Shown here: positions 1-8,986 of the stretch, one piece after another
Layout of the letters: each line of letters opens with the position of its first letter
Position numbering within the stretch: the stretch's first letter is position 1
NCBI RefSeq assembly: GCF_022790535.1
Contig: NZ_LOHG01000009.1
Location: 199,083-263,082 of the forward strand
Source of the DNA: Pseudomonas maioricensis
GTDB lineage: Bacteria > Pseudomonadota > Gammaproteobacteria > Pseudomonadales > Pseudomonadaceae
DNA: 64,000 nt
Reading direction: 5' to 3'
The notes under the pieces: generated by a model
Seen by the model: only the letters and a program-made list of their open reading frames with translations
Databases searched by the model: none
What the model was told of the DNA's origin: nothing
Position numbers and translations under genes: made by a program

Positions 1-820
1 TGGAAACGATGATGCCGTCGGCACCGAATTTCACGGCGTCGCGGGCGTCTTCGGGGTCAAGAATGCCTTTGATGAGCATCGGCCCGTCCCAGGTTTCGCG
101 AATCCATTCCAGGTCTTTCCAGGAAATGGACGGATCGAAGTTATTGCCCAGCCAGCCAATGTAGTCGGCGAGCCCGGTGGGATTGCCGCGGTAGGTGGAA
201 ATGTTGCCCAGATCATGGGGGCGACCATTTACACCAACATCCCATGCCCATTGAGGATGAGTCATGGCTTGCAGCACCCGGCGCATCGGGCCGTTTGCGC
301 CGCTCATGCCATGGTGGGCGTCGCGGTAACGAGCGCCGGGCACCGGCATGTCGACGGTGAACACCAGCGTCTTGACCCCGGCAGCCTTGGCCCGCTCAAG
401 GGCGTTGCGCATGAAGCCGCGGTCCTTGAGCACGTAGAGCTGAAACCAGATGGGGCGGTCGATGGCGGGAGCAACTTCTTCAATCGGGCAGACCGACACC
501 GTGGACAAGGTAAACGGGATGCCTTTGGCCGCTGCCGCGCGCGCCGCCTGCACTTCGCCTCGCCGTGCATACATGCCGCACAGGCCGATAGGTGCCAGCG
601 CCATGGGCATGCTCATGGACTCGCCGAACAACGTGGTATTCAGGCTCAGTTCCGACATGTTTTTCAGGACGCGCTGGCGTAAGGCAATGCTGGCAAGGTC
701 CGAGACGTTATGGCGCAACGTGTGCTCGGCGTAGGCGCCGCCGTCGGCGTAATGAAACAGGAAGGGCGGCAGTTTGCGTTGCGCTGCGGCGCGGTAGTCA
801 GTGGAGGCAGAAATAATCAT
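1..820 (-). CDS. lldD: L-lactate dehydrogenase (FMN), 3' end beyond window
   Basis: Membrane-associated FMN enzyme oxidising L-lactate to pyruvate and feeding electrons to the respiratory chain. The first 273 codons are visible, from ATG at 820; the family is usually about 380 residues, so roughly 110 C-terminal residues, including the active-site SNHGGRQ region, lie outside. Family segments seen are FHYADGGAY near residue 22, [12 protein letters not shown], the WFQLYV strand, [13 protein letters not shown] and LIKGIL with the conserved lysine. It lies 69 bases downstream of lldP on the same strand, so the pair is probably one lactate operon controlled by LldR. The visible reading frame is intact. 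Confidence 0.96.
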   Translation of the reverse strand, partial: MIISASTDYRAAAQRKLPPFLFHYADGGAYAEHTLRHNVSDLASIALRQRVLKNMSELSLNTTLFGESMSMPMALAPIGLCGMYARRGEVQAARAAAAKGIPFTLSTVSVCPIEEVAPAIDRPIWFQLYVLKDRGFMRNALERAKAAGVKTLVFTVDMPVPGARYRDAHHGMSGANGPMRRVLQAMTHPQWAWDVGVNGRPHDLGNISTYRGNPTGLADYIGWLGNNFDPSISWKDLEWIRETWDGPMLIKGILDPEDARDAVKFGADGIIVS

Positions 821-889
821 GGGCTCTCACAGCGTCGAGTAAGTGGGGCGAAGGCCGGGCGCACCTGAGCGCGCCCGACGCTCGTTTCA

Positions 890-2581
890 TCAGTGCACCA
901 GCATGCCGGTGAACCAGTACGCCTGGGCGTAGGTCATGCAGCCAATAATCGTGGCGAAGAAAATGCTGTGCTTGAGGGTGAAGCGGAACAGGTCAGACTC
1001 TTTGCCGACCAGCCCGGTTGCTGCGCAAGCCACGGCGATGGACTGCGGCGAAATCATCTTGCCCGTCACGCCGCCGGTGGAGTTCGCCGCCACCATCAGC
1101 ACATCGCTGACGCCAACCTGATGCGCGGTGGTCGCTTGTAACGAGCCAAACAGCGCATTGGACGATGTGTCCGAGCCGGTCAGGAACACGCCCAGCCAGC
1201 CGAGGAATGGCGAGAAGAACGGGAAGGCTGCACCGGTTCCGGCCAATACCAGCGCCAGCGTCGAGGACATTCCCGAGTAGTTCATGACGAAGGCAAAGGC
1301 CAGCACCATGCCAATGGAGATGATCGCCCAGCGCAACTCTTTGAGGGTTTCTTTGAACGTGGTCAGGCCCGTCATTGGAGTGATCCGCAACACGAGCATC
1401 GCGAGGATGGCCGAGAACAGGATCGCGGTCCCCGAGGCGGCGATCAGGTCAAACTTGTAAACAGCAGGCATGGCTGTCGCGTTGGCAACGATAGGTGCAG
1501 TTTTCATCACCAGTTGATCGAGATGCGGGATGGGAATGTTTATCGTCCACGCCTGCATCGCGCCGCCAGCGGCAAACATGGCCTTGAAGGGTTTCAGTGT
1601 CCAGATGGTGACCATCACCGTGAGTATCAGGAAGGGAGACCATGCCTTGATGATTTGCCCGATGGTGTAGGGCGATTTAACCGATGTGCGGGGCTGACCA
1701 AAACCGCCAGGGCTGCCCATGACTGCTGCACCGCCGGACTGGATGATGTCGGTTTCCCCGGCTTTTTTGGGCTGCCAGACTTTGAGGAACAGGGTCAGCG
1801 ATACCATGCTGACCAGTGCCGAAGTGATATCGGGCAGTTCCGGGCCAATATAGTTGGAGGTGAGGTATTGGGTGATGCCGAAACTCACGCCTGCGACCAG
1901 CGCTGCAGGCCAGGTCTCCTTGACCCCTTTAACGCCATCCATCATGAACATCAGCCAGAACGGCACGAAGACCGACAGGAACGGCAATTGCCGACCTGCC
2001 ATTGCACCGATCTTGAAAGCATCAATGCCTGACACCTGGCCCGCCACGATCACCGGGATCCCCAATGCGCCGAAGGCGACAGGCGCGGTGTTGGCAATCA
2101 GACACAGCCCTGCTGCGTACAGCGGGTTCAAACCAAGGCCGACCAACAGGGCAGCAGTAATCGCCACCGGTGCGCCAAAGCCTGCTGCACCCTCCAGAAA
2201 CGCCCCAAAACAAAACGCGATCAACAGCACCTGGATACGCTGGTCATCGGTGATGGACATGACCGAGCTGCGGATGATCTCGAACTGACCACTCTTCACC
2301 GTCAGTTTGTAGAGAAACACCGCCGCGACAATGATCCATGCGATGGGCCATAACCCGTAGGCAAATCCATAACCGGCGGCAGCGAGTGCCATGTCAGCAG
2401 GCATCTGGAAAGCAAAGATCGCTACCAGTATCGACAGCACCAGCGTAATGCTCCCGGCGACATGCCCTTTGAGCCTGAATACGGCGAGCGCCAGAAAGAA
2501 AAACACAATCGGTATGAGCGCAGCGGCGGCCGAAAGGCCAAGACTGCCCAGGGGGGTGTAGAGCTGTTGCCAGGTTTGCAT
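890..2581 (-). CDS. lldP: L-lactate permease
   Basis: Inner-membrane lactate:proton symporter of the LctP family. The 563 residues are almost wholly hydrophobic, in about 12-14 membrane segments. Diagnostic motifs are [13 protein letters not shown] near residue 133 and [12 protein letters not shown] in the C-terminal third. The frame is open upstream to about 2761, but that extension is polar and unlike the family, so I start at MQTWQQLY (ATG at 2579-2581), preceded by AGGGG. An AAnAAnAA motif at 2597-2604 next to this site suggests Hfq/Crc repression. It is transcribed ahead of lldD and away from lldR. Confidence 0.95.
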   Translation of the reverse strand: MQTWQQLYTPLGSLGLSAAAALIPIVFFFLALAVFRLKGHVAGSITLVLSILVAIFAFQMPADMALAAAGYGFAYGLWPIAWIIVAAVFLYKLTVKSGQFEIIRSSVMSITDDQRIQVLLIAFCFGAFLEGAAGFGAPVAITAALLVGLGLNPLYAAGLCLIANTAPVAFGALGIPVIVAGQVSGIDAFKIGAMAGRQLPFLSVFVPFWLMFMMDGVKGVKETWPAALVAGVSFGITQYLTSNYIGPELPDITSALVSMVSLTLFLKVWQPKKAGETDIIQSGGAAVMGSPGGFGQPRTSVKSPYTIGQIIKAWSPFLILTVMVTIWTLKPFKAMFAAGGAMQAWTINIPIPHLDQLVMKTAPIVANATAMPAVYKFDLIAASGTAILFSAILAMLVLRITPMTGLTTFKETLKELRWAIISIGMVLAFAFVMNYSGMSSTLALVLAGTGAAFPFFSPFLGWLGVFLTGSDTSSNALFGSLQATTAHQVGVSDVLMVAANSTGGVTGKMISPQSIAVACAATGLVGKESDLFRFTLKHSIFFATIIGCMTYAQAYWFTGMLVH

Positions 2582-2990
2582 ATGGGTGGCCCCTAATTGT
2601 TTTTGGATAGGCCCGGTATTCCGTGTCTTACGTGCGAGGCTTCGAGCTGACGCCCAGGGTGGCAGACGTCGTGCCGATGCTGACGAACGAATCGCACAGC
2701 TCACCAGTTCAAGCCTTTCATCATTGCGAAAGGTACTTGCAGCGCAGTAGAGGTTAGCCACTCACGCTGGCATTGGATAATTGGTAATACCAATTTACAA
2801 TGTCTAGTCGCTAGCGTAGAAGCCTCTCTATTGGTGTGTCAATTTGCGGTCGTGCAACTTTCGTAGGAGAACCCTTTGAAAGTAGCTTCTGATACGGCAT
2901 TTCAGGGGTTATCTGGTGGGTGCCTGAGTGGCGGCAATCAGCCAGAATACGCAGGCCCGGTAACGCGATCGGGGATGTGGAGTGAGAGTG
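2582..2990. promoter_or_regulatory. lldP-lldR divergent control region with LldR operator
   Basis: This 409-base gap holds the promoters of lldPD (leftward) and lldR (rightward). At 2779-2795 lies a perfect inverted repeat, AATTGGT-AAT-ACCAATT (7+3+7). Its core TGGTnnnACCA fits the TnGTnnnACnA operator of FadR-subfamily GntR regulators, to which LldR belongs. No convincing sigma70 boxes could be fixed. No additional gene is evident. Confidence 0.8.
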
Positions 2991-3758
2991 ATGGGCTTTG
3001 ATCAGGTGCGTCAGCGCCGTTTGTCCGACGATATCGTCGAGCAGTTGGAACGAATGATTCTTGAGGGCACGCTCAAGGCAGGGGGGCGACTGCCTGCCGA
3101 GCGGGCCCTGGCCGAGCAGTTTGGTGTTTCCCGGCCTTCTTTGCGTGAAGCCATCCAGAAATTGACCGCCAAAGGCTTGTTGATCAGCCGTCAGGGTGGC
3201 GGCAATTATGTGGTCGAGAATATCGGCTCGACCTTCAGCGATCCGCTGCTGCATTTGCTGGAGAGCAGCCCGGATGCTCAGCGCGACTTGCTGGAGTTCC
3301 GCCATACGCTTGAAGCCTCTTGTGCGTATTACGCGGCCATGCGCGCGACTGATGTAGACCGCGAGCGTCTACGCCAGGCCTTCGACACGTTGCAGGACTG
3401 TTATGGCCGTGAAGGGGAAGTCAGCCGGGCAGAAGAGGGCGCTGCTGATGCGAGCTTTCATATGGCGATCGCTGAAGCCAGCCACAACGCTATTTTGCTG
3501 CACACCATTCGCGGTCTGTTCGACCTGCTCAAGCGCAACGTGGTGATCAATATTGGTGGGATGTACAAACAGCGCAGCGAAACCCGCGACATGCTGATCC
3601 GTCAGCATCAGGAGCTTTACACGGCAATTATCGAAGGGCGAGCGGACGACGCGCGTGATGTTTCCAGTCGTCACCTGCTGTATGTGCAGGAGGTGCTGGA
3701 AGAGGTTCGGCAGCAAGTGCAGCGCACGGCCCGGGCTGAGCGGCGCAATGGGATGTGA
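2991..3758 (+). CDS. lldR: GntR/FadR-family lactate-responsive regulator
   Basis: Transcription factor expected to repress lldPD until L-lactate binds. An N-terminal GntR winged helix (about residues 8-72, with PAERALAEQFGVSRPSLREA) is followed by an all-helical FCD ligand domain (about 85-240, with FHMAIAEASHN and HQELYTAI carrying likely metal-binding histidines). Length is 255 residues. I chose ATG 2991 because GGAG at 2979-2982 is spaced correctly; a GTG at 2982 is in frame but overlaps that site. Divergent placement next to lldPD and the operator between them support the assignment. Confidence 0.93.
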   Translation: MGFDQVRQRRLSDDIVEQLERMILEGTLKAGGRLPAERALAEQFGVSRPSLREAIQKLTAKGLLISRQGGGNYVVENIGSTFSDPLLHLLESSPDAQRDLLEFRHTLEASCAYYAAMRATDVDRERLRQAFDTLQDCYGREGEVSRAEEGAADASFHMAIAEASHNAILLHTIRGLFDLLKRNVVINIGGMYKQRSETRDMLIRQHQELYTAIIEGRADDARDVSSRHLLYVQEVLEEVRQQVQRTARAERRNGM

Positions 3759-3785
3759 TTGAGCTAGAACTGTAGGCGCTAAACC

Positions 3786-3876
3786 TGTGGGAGCGAATTC
3801 ATTCGCGAAAGCGTGGGTACAGCCGATGAAGGTCTATCGACTGTACTGGCCTCTTCCCGAATAAATTCGCTCCTAC
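3786..3876. repeat. REPIN, GAGCGAATTCATTCGCGAA family
   Basis: Two inverted REP halves: GGGAGCGAATTCATTCGCGA at the left and CGAATAAATTCGCTCCTAC at the right, about 50 bases apart, between lldR and smpB, which converge. A second copy of the family is at 6800-6887. Confidence 0.85.
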
Positions 3877-3918
3877 CGGTCGAGCCAGCAGGGCAGGGCA
3901 GGGAATCAGGCGCTCAGC

Positions 3919-4401
3919 CTAATCATCCTTGCCTTTGGTCCGCACGGCCCGTTGCAGCTCGCGATCAGAATCACGCTCACGCTCGGTATGGCGCTTGTCG
4001 TATTCCTTCTTACCTTTGCCCAGAGCAATTTCGCACTTGATCAAGTGCTGCTTCCAGTAAAGGGAAAGCGCTACGCACGCATAGCCTTTTTGCTGAACCG
4101 ATGAGGTCAGCTTTTCAAGCTCACGTGCATTAAGCAGCAGTTTGCGGGTGCGTGTCGGGTCAGCGATGACGTGCGTGCTGGCAGTCGTCAGTGGCGAAAT
4201 ATGGCTACCCATCAGCCAGGCCTCACCATCTTTGAGCAGCACGTAACTGTCGACCAGCTGTACCTTGTTGGCACGCAGACTTTTTACTTCCCAGCCAGCC
4301 AGGACCAGACCGGCCTCGAACTTGTGTTCGATGAAGTAATCGTGACGCGCTTTTTTATTTTGCGCGATGGTCCCTGTAGGGTGTTTCTTGAGCTTAGCCA
4401 T
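3919..4401 (-). CDS. smpB: SsrA-binding protein SmpB
   Basis: Binds tmRNA and carries it to stalled ribosomes for trans-translation. All 160 residues match the family: [20 protein letters not shown] near the start, [13 protein letters not shown] and the GSHISP loop of the OB-fold barrel, and the lysine/arginine-rich C-terminal tail ([17 protein letters not shown]) that enters the empty mRNA channel. The tmRNA gene is not in the window. It is divergent from ratA, as in other pseudomonads. Confidence 0.97.
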   Translation of the reverse strand: MAKLKKHPTGTIAQNKKARHDYFIEHKFEAGLVLAGWEVKSLRANKVQLVDSYVLLKDGEAWLMGSHISPLTTASTHVIADPTRTRKLLLNARELEKLTSSVQQKGYACVALSLYWKQHLIKCEIALGKGKKEYDKRHTERERDSDRELQRAVRTKGKDD

Positions 4402-4441
4402 AGGCGACGCATTATAGGGACTCGCTTCGATGTCGGCTACG

Positions 4442-4581
4442 CAGACCGTGCGAAAACTACTGCGCTCGACATTACTGCGTTAAAAACAGACGAAAAATGC
4501 TCATTTAGAACACCTAGACTCCGCTTTTTCGCCTGTTTTTGCCTTGTCCTGCCTTCGCTCGCTACGTTTTCACACGGTCTG
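4442..4581. repeat. Nested inverted-repeat element between smpB and ratA
   Basis: Two concentric imperfect palindromes. Outer arms CAGACCGTGCGAAAAC (4442-4457) and GTTTTCACACGGTCTG (4566-4581) differ at one position. Inner arms AAAAACAGACGAAAAA (4482-4497) and TTTTTCGCCTGTTTTT (4525-4540) also have one mismatch. The unit is about 140 bases and resembles a Pseudomonas intergenic repeat I have seen elsewhere but cannot name. It occupies most of the 472-base smpB-ratA gap; no gene is visible there. Confidence 0.75.
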
Positions 4582-4873
4582 TCCGGAAGCTGCACGCTTG
4601 AGCGCGATGATTGAATCCCGGACAATGCGCCTGGTTCTGCGCCGTATTCAGGGGTGCGAAGCGAAGGTGACTTTTATTTCATTCGAACCGATGCTGGCTT
4701 GCCAGGGTCGATGTGTTCATCACGTCGTTCACCGAGGTGAGGCGTGTTTGCAGTATCCGCAGGTTGGGTGACGGGCCTTGGCGCTCCTTGCTTTGACGTT
4801 TTTTTGATGCGCTATGTGGCGCCGTTCGGCATTCATGTTGTGTTTGCCGCTCAGCTTTGGAATTGACGCTGAC

Positions 4874-5308
4874 ATGACTACGCATATCCAACGTTCCGCT
4901 CTTTTGCCTTACCCGGCCAAGGCTCTCTATGACCTGGTCAACGATGTAGAGCGCTACTCCGAATTCTTGCCCTGGTGCTCTGAAGCTAAAGTGCTGGAGG
5001 TGGGCGAGGAGCACATGCGTGCCAGCCTGGAGATCGCCAAGGGCGGCCTGAGCCAACATTTTGTAACGCAAAACACGCTGGTACCGGGCCAATCCATTGT
5101 GATGGACCTGGTCGAAGGGCCTTTCGAGCAACTGCACGGCGTCTGGACGTTCAAGGCGCTGGGCGAGAAAGCCTGCAAAATCAGCCTCGATCTGTCGTTT
5201 GATTACGCGGGGCCCATCGTCCGGGCCACGCTTGGGCCGCTGTTCAATCAGGCTGCGAACACGTTGGTGGATGCGTTCTGCCAGCGAGCGAAACAATTGC
5301 ATGGCTGA
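4874..5308 (+). CDS. ratA: RatA/COQ10-family START-domain protein
   Basis: START/polyketide-cyclase-like protein of 144 residues covering one full domain (SALLPYPAKALYDLVNDVE near residue 9; EFLPWCSEAKVLE; WTFKAL; FNQAANTLVDAFCQRA at the end). The E. coli homologue was described as a 50S-binding translation inhibitor, and the family also resembles COQ10 ubiquinone-binding proteins, so the physiological role is unsettled. ATG 4874 gives the normal length; an upstream in-frame extension from 4814 is not conserved in character. Its stop codon overlaps the rnfH start by 8 bases, implying translational coupling. Confidence 0.9.
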   Translation: MTTHIQRSALLPYPAKALYDLVNDVERYSEFLPWCSEAKVLEVGEEHMRASLEIAKGGLSQHFVTQNTLVPGQSIVMDLVEGPFEQLHGVWTFKALGEKACKISLDLSFDYAGPIVRATLGPLFNQAANTLVDAFCQRAKQLHG

Positions 5309-5612
5309 GGCACTGATTACGGTCGAGGTGGTGCACGCCGGGGTGGATCGGCAGTCGCTACGTGCTGTTGATGTGCCGGCGGGGTCGACTGTTCAGCAGG
5401 CATTGCTGATTTCAGGCGTAGGCAATGAGTTTCCTGAGCTGGATCTGGTCCATTGCCCTGTGGGTATCTTTGGCAAGGCGGTCAGGCATGAGCGTGTGCT
5501 GGAGCAGGGTGACCGGATTGAGATCTATCGCCCGCTGCTGGCCGACCCCAAAGAGGTCCGACGCCTGCGGGCAGCCAAGGCCGCAAAAGCTCGAAAGGAT
5601 AGCGAGCGTTAG
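5301..5612 (+). CDS. rnfH: RnfH family ubiquitin-like-fold protein
   Basis: Small UPF0125/RnfH protein (103 residues) with a ubiquitin-like beta-grasp pattern: ITVEVVHAG, the VPAGSTVQQALLISG helix region and DRIEIYRPLLADPKEVRRLRA at the end, followed by a basic tail (AAKAAKARKDSER). It is invariably next to ratA and sometimes called ratB; no toxin-antitoxin action is established for it. The ATG lies inside the ratA frame. A bidirectional terminator follows at 5645-5671. Confidence 0.92.
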   Translation: MAEALITVEVVHAGVDRQSLRAVDVPAGSTVQQALLISGVGNEFPELDLVHCPVGIFGKAVRHERVLEQGDRIEIYRPLLADPKEVRRLRAAKAAKARKDSER

Positions 5613-5644
5613 GCGCGTTGTTTTTTCCTTAACCCGCAGACAGC

Positions 5645-5671
5645 AAAAAGCCCGGCATGCCGGGCTTTTTT
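5645..5671. terminator. Bidirectional intrinsic terminator, rnfH / bamE
   Basis: AAAAAGCCCGGCATGCCGGGCTTTTTT forms a perfect GC-rich palindrome with T-runs on both strands, between convergent rnfH and bamE. Confidence 0.95.
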
Positions 5672-5687
5672 GTAGCTGCAGTATTGT

Positions 5688-6197
5688 TTACTGCGGCGAC
5701 ACTTCCAATGGTTCCTGAGTCGGAACAGGAACGGTCTCGACTTTGTCGACGTCCTTCTGGATCTGGTCCAGCAGCGACCCTGGCTTGGCAGGTTCTTCTT
5801 TAGGCTGCTGTGGCGTGACGGTAGAGCCACCGTCGTTGCCAAGGATGGCTTCATCACGGCTTACGCCTGGCATGAAGTCGCCCGACAGGCTGACCAGTTG
5901 GTCGTTGCCATTGAAGATCAGCGAGACACGCTCCTGCTGGCGTTCACCGCCACCTGGCTGCAGGCTGTACAGATAATCCCAGCGATCGGCATGGAAAGTA
6001 TCGGTCAGCAGAGGGTTGCCCATGATAAACCGTACTTGCCGTCGGGTCATTCCCGGCCTTAACTGGTCTATCATGTCCTGCGTGACGACATTGCCTTGCT
6101 GGATGTCGATTTTGTAAACCCCGGGGAATGAACAACCGGCGAGTGCGAGCAGTCCCACAAGGGTGAAACTGGTTAGCAGGAGCTTGGTGTTTTGCAT
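5688..6197 (-). CDS. bamE: Outer membrane assembly lipoprotein BamE (OmlA/SmpA)
   Basis: Lipoprotein subunit of the BAM complex that inserts beta-barrel proteins into the outer membrane. Signal peptide with lipobox LAGC at residues 19-22 (lipidated Cys22). The SmpA/OmlA fold follows, with [31 protein letters not shown] and a [17 protein letters not shown] strand. The 169 residues include a proline/glutamate-rich C-terminal tail typical of Pseudomonas OmlA and absent from E. coli. It is divergent from fur, with 98 bases between starts. Confidence 0.96.
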   Translation of the reverse strand: MQNTKLLLTSFTLVGLLALAGCSFPGVYKIDIQQGNVVTQDMIDQLRPGMTRRQVRFIMGNPLLTDTFHADRWDYLYSLQPGGGERQQERVSLIFNGNDQLVSLSGDFMPGVSRDEAILGNDGGSTVTPQQPKEEPAKPGSLLDQIQKDVDKVETVPVPTQEPLEVSPQ

Positions 6198-6295
6198 CGG
6201 TGGGCGACTTCCACTATCTTGGCTGGGACAACGTAAACCCCGATCATACCTGCATTAAGAGAAGCTGCGAAGCAGCGTCTGCGAGAAAGCTGACC

Positions 6296-6703
6296 ATGGT
6301 TGAAAATAGCGAACTACGAAAAGCCGGACTTAAAGTGACCCTGCCACGGGTCAAAATACTACAGATGCTCGATTCCGCCGAGCAGCGCCACATGAGTGCC
6401 GAGGATGTTTACAAGGCACTGATGGAAGCTAGCGAGGACGTCGGACTGGCCACGGTTTACCGTGTCCTGACCCAATTCGAAGCTGCCGGATTAGTGGTTC
6501 GCCACAATTTCGACGGTGGACATGCGGTATTCGAACTGGCTGACGGCGGCCACCACGACCATATGGTCAACGTGGAATCCGGAGAAGTGATCGAATTCTT
6601 CGACGAAGAAATCGAAAAGCTTCAAAAGGCCATTGTCGAGCGGCACGGTTTCGATTTGGTGGATCACAATCTGGTGCTGTACGTGCGCAATAAGAAGGCG
6701 TAA
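6296..6703 (+). CDS. fur: Ferric uptake regulator Fur
   Basis: Iron-dependent repressor of siderophore and PrrF genes. The 135 residues contain the N-terminal winged helix (LKVTLPRVKILQML; DVGLATVYRVLTQFEAAGLV as recognition region) and the C-terminal dimerisation/metal domain with FELADGGHHDHMV and the ERHGFDLVDHNLVLY histidines. It has no cysteine: the E. coli CxxC zinc pair after HDH is replaced (VNVES). ATG 6296 gives the family N terminus; the frame is open upstream to 6200 without family similarity. A candidate target, prrF with a Fur-like box, lies at 62744-62876. Confidence 0.97.
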   Translation: MVENSELRKAGLKVTLPRVKILQMLDSAEQRHMSAEDVYKALMEASEDVGLATVYRVLTQFEAAGLVVRHNFDGGHAVFELADGGHHDHMVNVESGEVIEFFDEEIEKLQKAIVERHGFDLVDHNLVLYVRNKKA

Positions 6704-6722
6704 GTCTTTTTGATGCATCAGC

Positions 6723-6746
6723 AAAGGCGACCCTAGGGTCGCCTTT
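6723..6746 (+). terminator. fur terminator
   Basis: Perfect palindrome AAAGGCGACCCTAGGGTCGCCTTT just after the fur stop codon, followed by a T-containing run. Usable from either strand. Confidence 0.8.
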
Positions 6747-6799
6747 GTGCGTTTTTGGATGTGAATAAGTCTTGGGGCGGGGCTGAGGGCGCGAATTGG

Positions 6800-6887
6800 T
6801 AGGAGCGAATTCATTCGCGAAGACGGCCTTCCTTCCGATGCAAATATGGCTGCTGTACCGGCCCACTCGCGAATGAATTCGCTCCCA
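6800..6887. repeat. REPIN, GAGCGAATTCATTCGCGAA family
   Basis: TAGGAGCGAATTCATTCGCG at the left and TCGCGAATGAATTCGCTCCC at the right are near-perfect inverted copies about 45 bases apart. Same family as 3786-3876, lying between fur and recN. Confidence 0.9.
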
Positions 6888-6960
6888 TGGGAATTGTGTC
6901 TGCAGGCCAGTCTTCCACGGGTTTGAGGTCGTCGTTGAGTCTGGAAGCTGTTCTGAATTA

Positions 6961-7023
6961 TGTAGGAGCTGCCGAAGGCTGCGAATGGCGGCCATTGCTT
7001 CGCAGCCTTCGGCAGCTCCTACA
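6961..7023. repeat. REPIN, GTAGGAGCTGCCGAAGGCTGCG family
   Basis: Left arm TGTAGGAGCTGCCGAAGGCT and its inverted copy with a short loop, immediately after recN. With 6723-6746 and 6800-6887 it accounts for most of the 336-base fur-recN gap. This is the commonest repeat family of the window (six copies). Confidence 0.95.
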
Positions 7024-7039
7024 CTGAAAGCGGCAGCCT

Positions 7040-8713
7040 TCAGCTCTTAGCCGTAACGACCATCTTCTTCGCGTGGGCCAAAGACTCTTTGGTCAGGTCT
7101 ATGCCGCCCAGCATCCTCGCGACTTCTTCTATACGTTCGTTCTTGCTCAGTTTTGATACAGCGGTGCGCGTGGCGTCGCTGTCGCGGACTTTGTGGACAA
7201 ACAGGTGTTGATGCCCCTGTGCGGCCACTTGCGGAAGGTGAGTGACGGTCATGACCTGGCCGCGATCACCCAGACGTCGCAAGAGCTGACCAACGATTTC
7301 GGCCGTTGGCCCGCCGATCCCAACGTCCACCTCGTCGAATACCAGTGTTGGCACACGTGAGGTTTGTGCGGTGATCACCTGGATCGCCAGGCTGATCCGG
7401 GATAGCTCACCGCCCGAAGCCACTTTCGCCAGCGCTTTTAGCGGCTGGCCCGGGTTGGCGCTGACCAGCAGCTCAACCTGTTCAAGGCCGTTGGGCAGTA
7501 GTTCTTTCTCGGGGTTGGCTTTCAGCTCGATGCTGAACCGCCCACCCGGCATGCCGAGTCGCTGGATTTCATGTTCCACGGCGGCTGCGAGTTCCGGTGC
7601 TGCGCGATGACGCATGTCACTCAGTTCCCGGGCCTTTTCCTTGTAGTGACGTGCGAACGATGCCACTTCATTTTCCAGGCGCTCGATTGCCTCGTCGTTG
7701 GCATTCAGTGTTTCGATCTCGTCCAGCAGCTTCTGTTGAAGTGTCGCGACTTCAGTGGGCTGGATGCGATGCTTGCGCGCCAGGGTATAGATAGCATCCA
7801 GGCGTTCTTCGATCTGCTGCAGACGGGCCGGGTCAGCGTCGAAGTGATCAAGGAAGCGATTGAGTTCGCCCACCGCTTCTTCTACCTGAATCTGCGCACT
7901 GGACAGCAGGTTGGTGGCTTCGCTCAAGGCGGTAGGGGAGTCATTGACGCTGCCCAGCCGATGCAGGCTCGCGGTCAGTGCGTTCAGCACATTACCTGAG
8001 TCATTTTCGCTGCATTGCTCGACAACCTGACGGCAAATGCTCAGCAGGCTTTCGGCGTTGGTCAGGGTTTTCTGTTCCTGCTCAAGATGTTCCAGTTCGT
8101 TTTCGCCGAGGCTCAGGCTTTCGAGTTCTTCAAGCTGATAGCTCAGCAGTTGATGGCGTGCGCGCTGCTCGTCGCCGGAGTTGGAGAGCCTGTCGAGTTC
8201 CTGGCGAGTCTGGCGCCAGCGTTGGGCGGCCAGTTGTACCTGACGGGCCAGATCGGTAGCACCAGCGTATTCATCCAGCAGACGACGGTGTGTGTCAGTC
8301 TTGAGCAGCGACTGATGCTCGTGCTGGCTGTGTATGTCTATCAGCAGCTCGCCCAGTGCTTTCAAGTCACCTTGAGGGCAGGGCGTGCCATTGATATAGG
8401 CGCGTGAGCGGCCTTCTGCGGTGATGACGCGGCGCAGAATACATGGACCGTCATTGTCGAGGTCGCGCTCCTGCAGCCAGGTTTGCGCTTCAGGAATGTC
8501 GCCCAGGTCGAACGTCGCCAGGATGTCAGCCTTTTCCGCACCGGGGCGCACCACGCCACTGTCGGCCCTGTCGCCAAGGGTCAGGCCGAGGGCGTCGAGC
8601 ATGATTGATTTACCAGCACCGGTCTCACCGGTGATCACGCTCATGCCACGGTCCAGCTCGAGGTCGAGATGTTCAACGATGGCGTAGTTATGTACGGAAA
8701 GGTGCACCAGCAT
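7040..8713 (-). CDS. recN: DNA repair protein RecN
   Basis: SMC-like ATPase acting early in double-strand break repair. The 557 residues show an N-terminal Walker A (GETGAGKS, residues 29-36), a long central coiled coil (about 150-380, rich in Glu, Gln and Leu), then the ABC signature SGGELSRISLA and Walker B TLVFDEVDVGIGG near residue 460. Start ATG 8711-8713 has GGGAGCC upstream. It is divergent from grpE. No LexA box could be identified with confidence in the 273-base gap. Confidence 0.97.
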   Translation of the reverse strand: MLVHLSVHNYAIVEHLDLELDRGMSVITGETGAGKSIMLDALGLTLGDRADSGVVRPGAEKADILATFDLGDIPEAQTWLQERDLDNDGPCILRRVITAEGRSRAYINGTPCPQGDLKALGELLIDIHSQHEHQSLLKTDTHRRLLDEYAGATDLARQVQLAAQRWRQTRQELDRLSNSGDEQRARHQLLSYQLEELESLSLGENELEHLEQEQKTLTNAESLLSICRQVVEQCSENDSGNVLNALTASLHRLGSVNDSPTALSEATNLLSSAQIQVEEAVGELNRFLDHFDADPARLQQIEERLDAIYTLARKHRIQPTEVATLQQKLLDEIETLNANDEAIERLENEVASFARHYKEKARELSDMRHRAAPELAAAVEHEIQRLGMPGGRFSIELKANPEKELLPNGLEQVELLVSANPGQPLKALAKVASGGELSRISLAIQVITAQTSRVPTLVFDEVDVGIGGPTAEIVGQLLRRLGDRGQVMTVTHLPQVAAQGHQHLFVHKVRDSDATRTAVSKLSKNERIEEVARMLGGIDLTKESLAHAKKMVVTAKS

Positions 8714-8905
8714 GGAGTGGCTCCCAAGCGATAAGTCTGGTTATTTATACAGTGTTTTGTTCGCGGGTGACAATGCCCTGATTTAGCTCGATTCGTTCGG
8801 GAATACGCTTTTTTTAGTTCATTTGGCGATTTGTTCAAGCGCGATAAGGGCTTGGCTTTGGCCGGAAGGTTTGTGAGGACTTTTGTCGATCTGCTGAAAT
8901 TTGCT

Positions 8906-8934
8906 CTTGAAGCTGAAAATTCCGCTCCCATATA
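8906..8934 (+). promoter_or_regulatory. Sigma32 (RpoH) promoter of grpE-dnaK-dnaJ
   Basis: CTTGAA at 8906-8911 and CTCCCATATA at 8925-8934, 15 bases between CTTGAA and CCCATATA, match the heat-shock consensus CTTGAA-N(11-16)-CCCCATnT. The site lies about 50 bases before the grpE start, with no competing gene. Confidence 0.85.
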
Positions 8935-8986
8935 GGGGGGCAGAAGCGCGATTTGAGGTCGCGGACGTATTGGAAAGGAGAAATCT

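Noticed and set aside
2582..2761. N-terminal extension of lldP by 60 codons
   Set aside because: The extension is polar and arginine-rich and unlike LctP proteins; ATG 2581 has its own ribosome site.
3759..4873. A type II toxin-antitoxin system at ratA-rnfH
   Set aside because: ratA/rnfH is a conserved housekeeping pair, and the antitoxin function of RnfH is unsupported.
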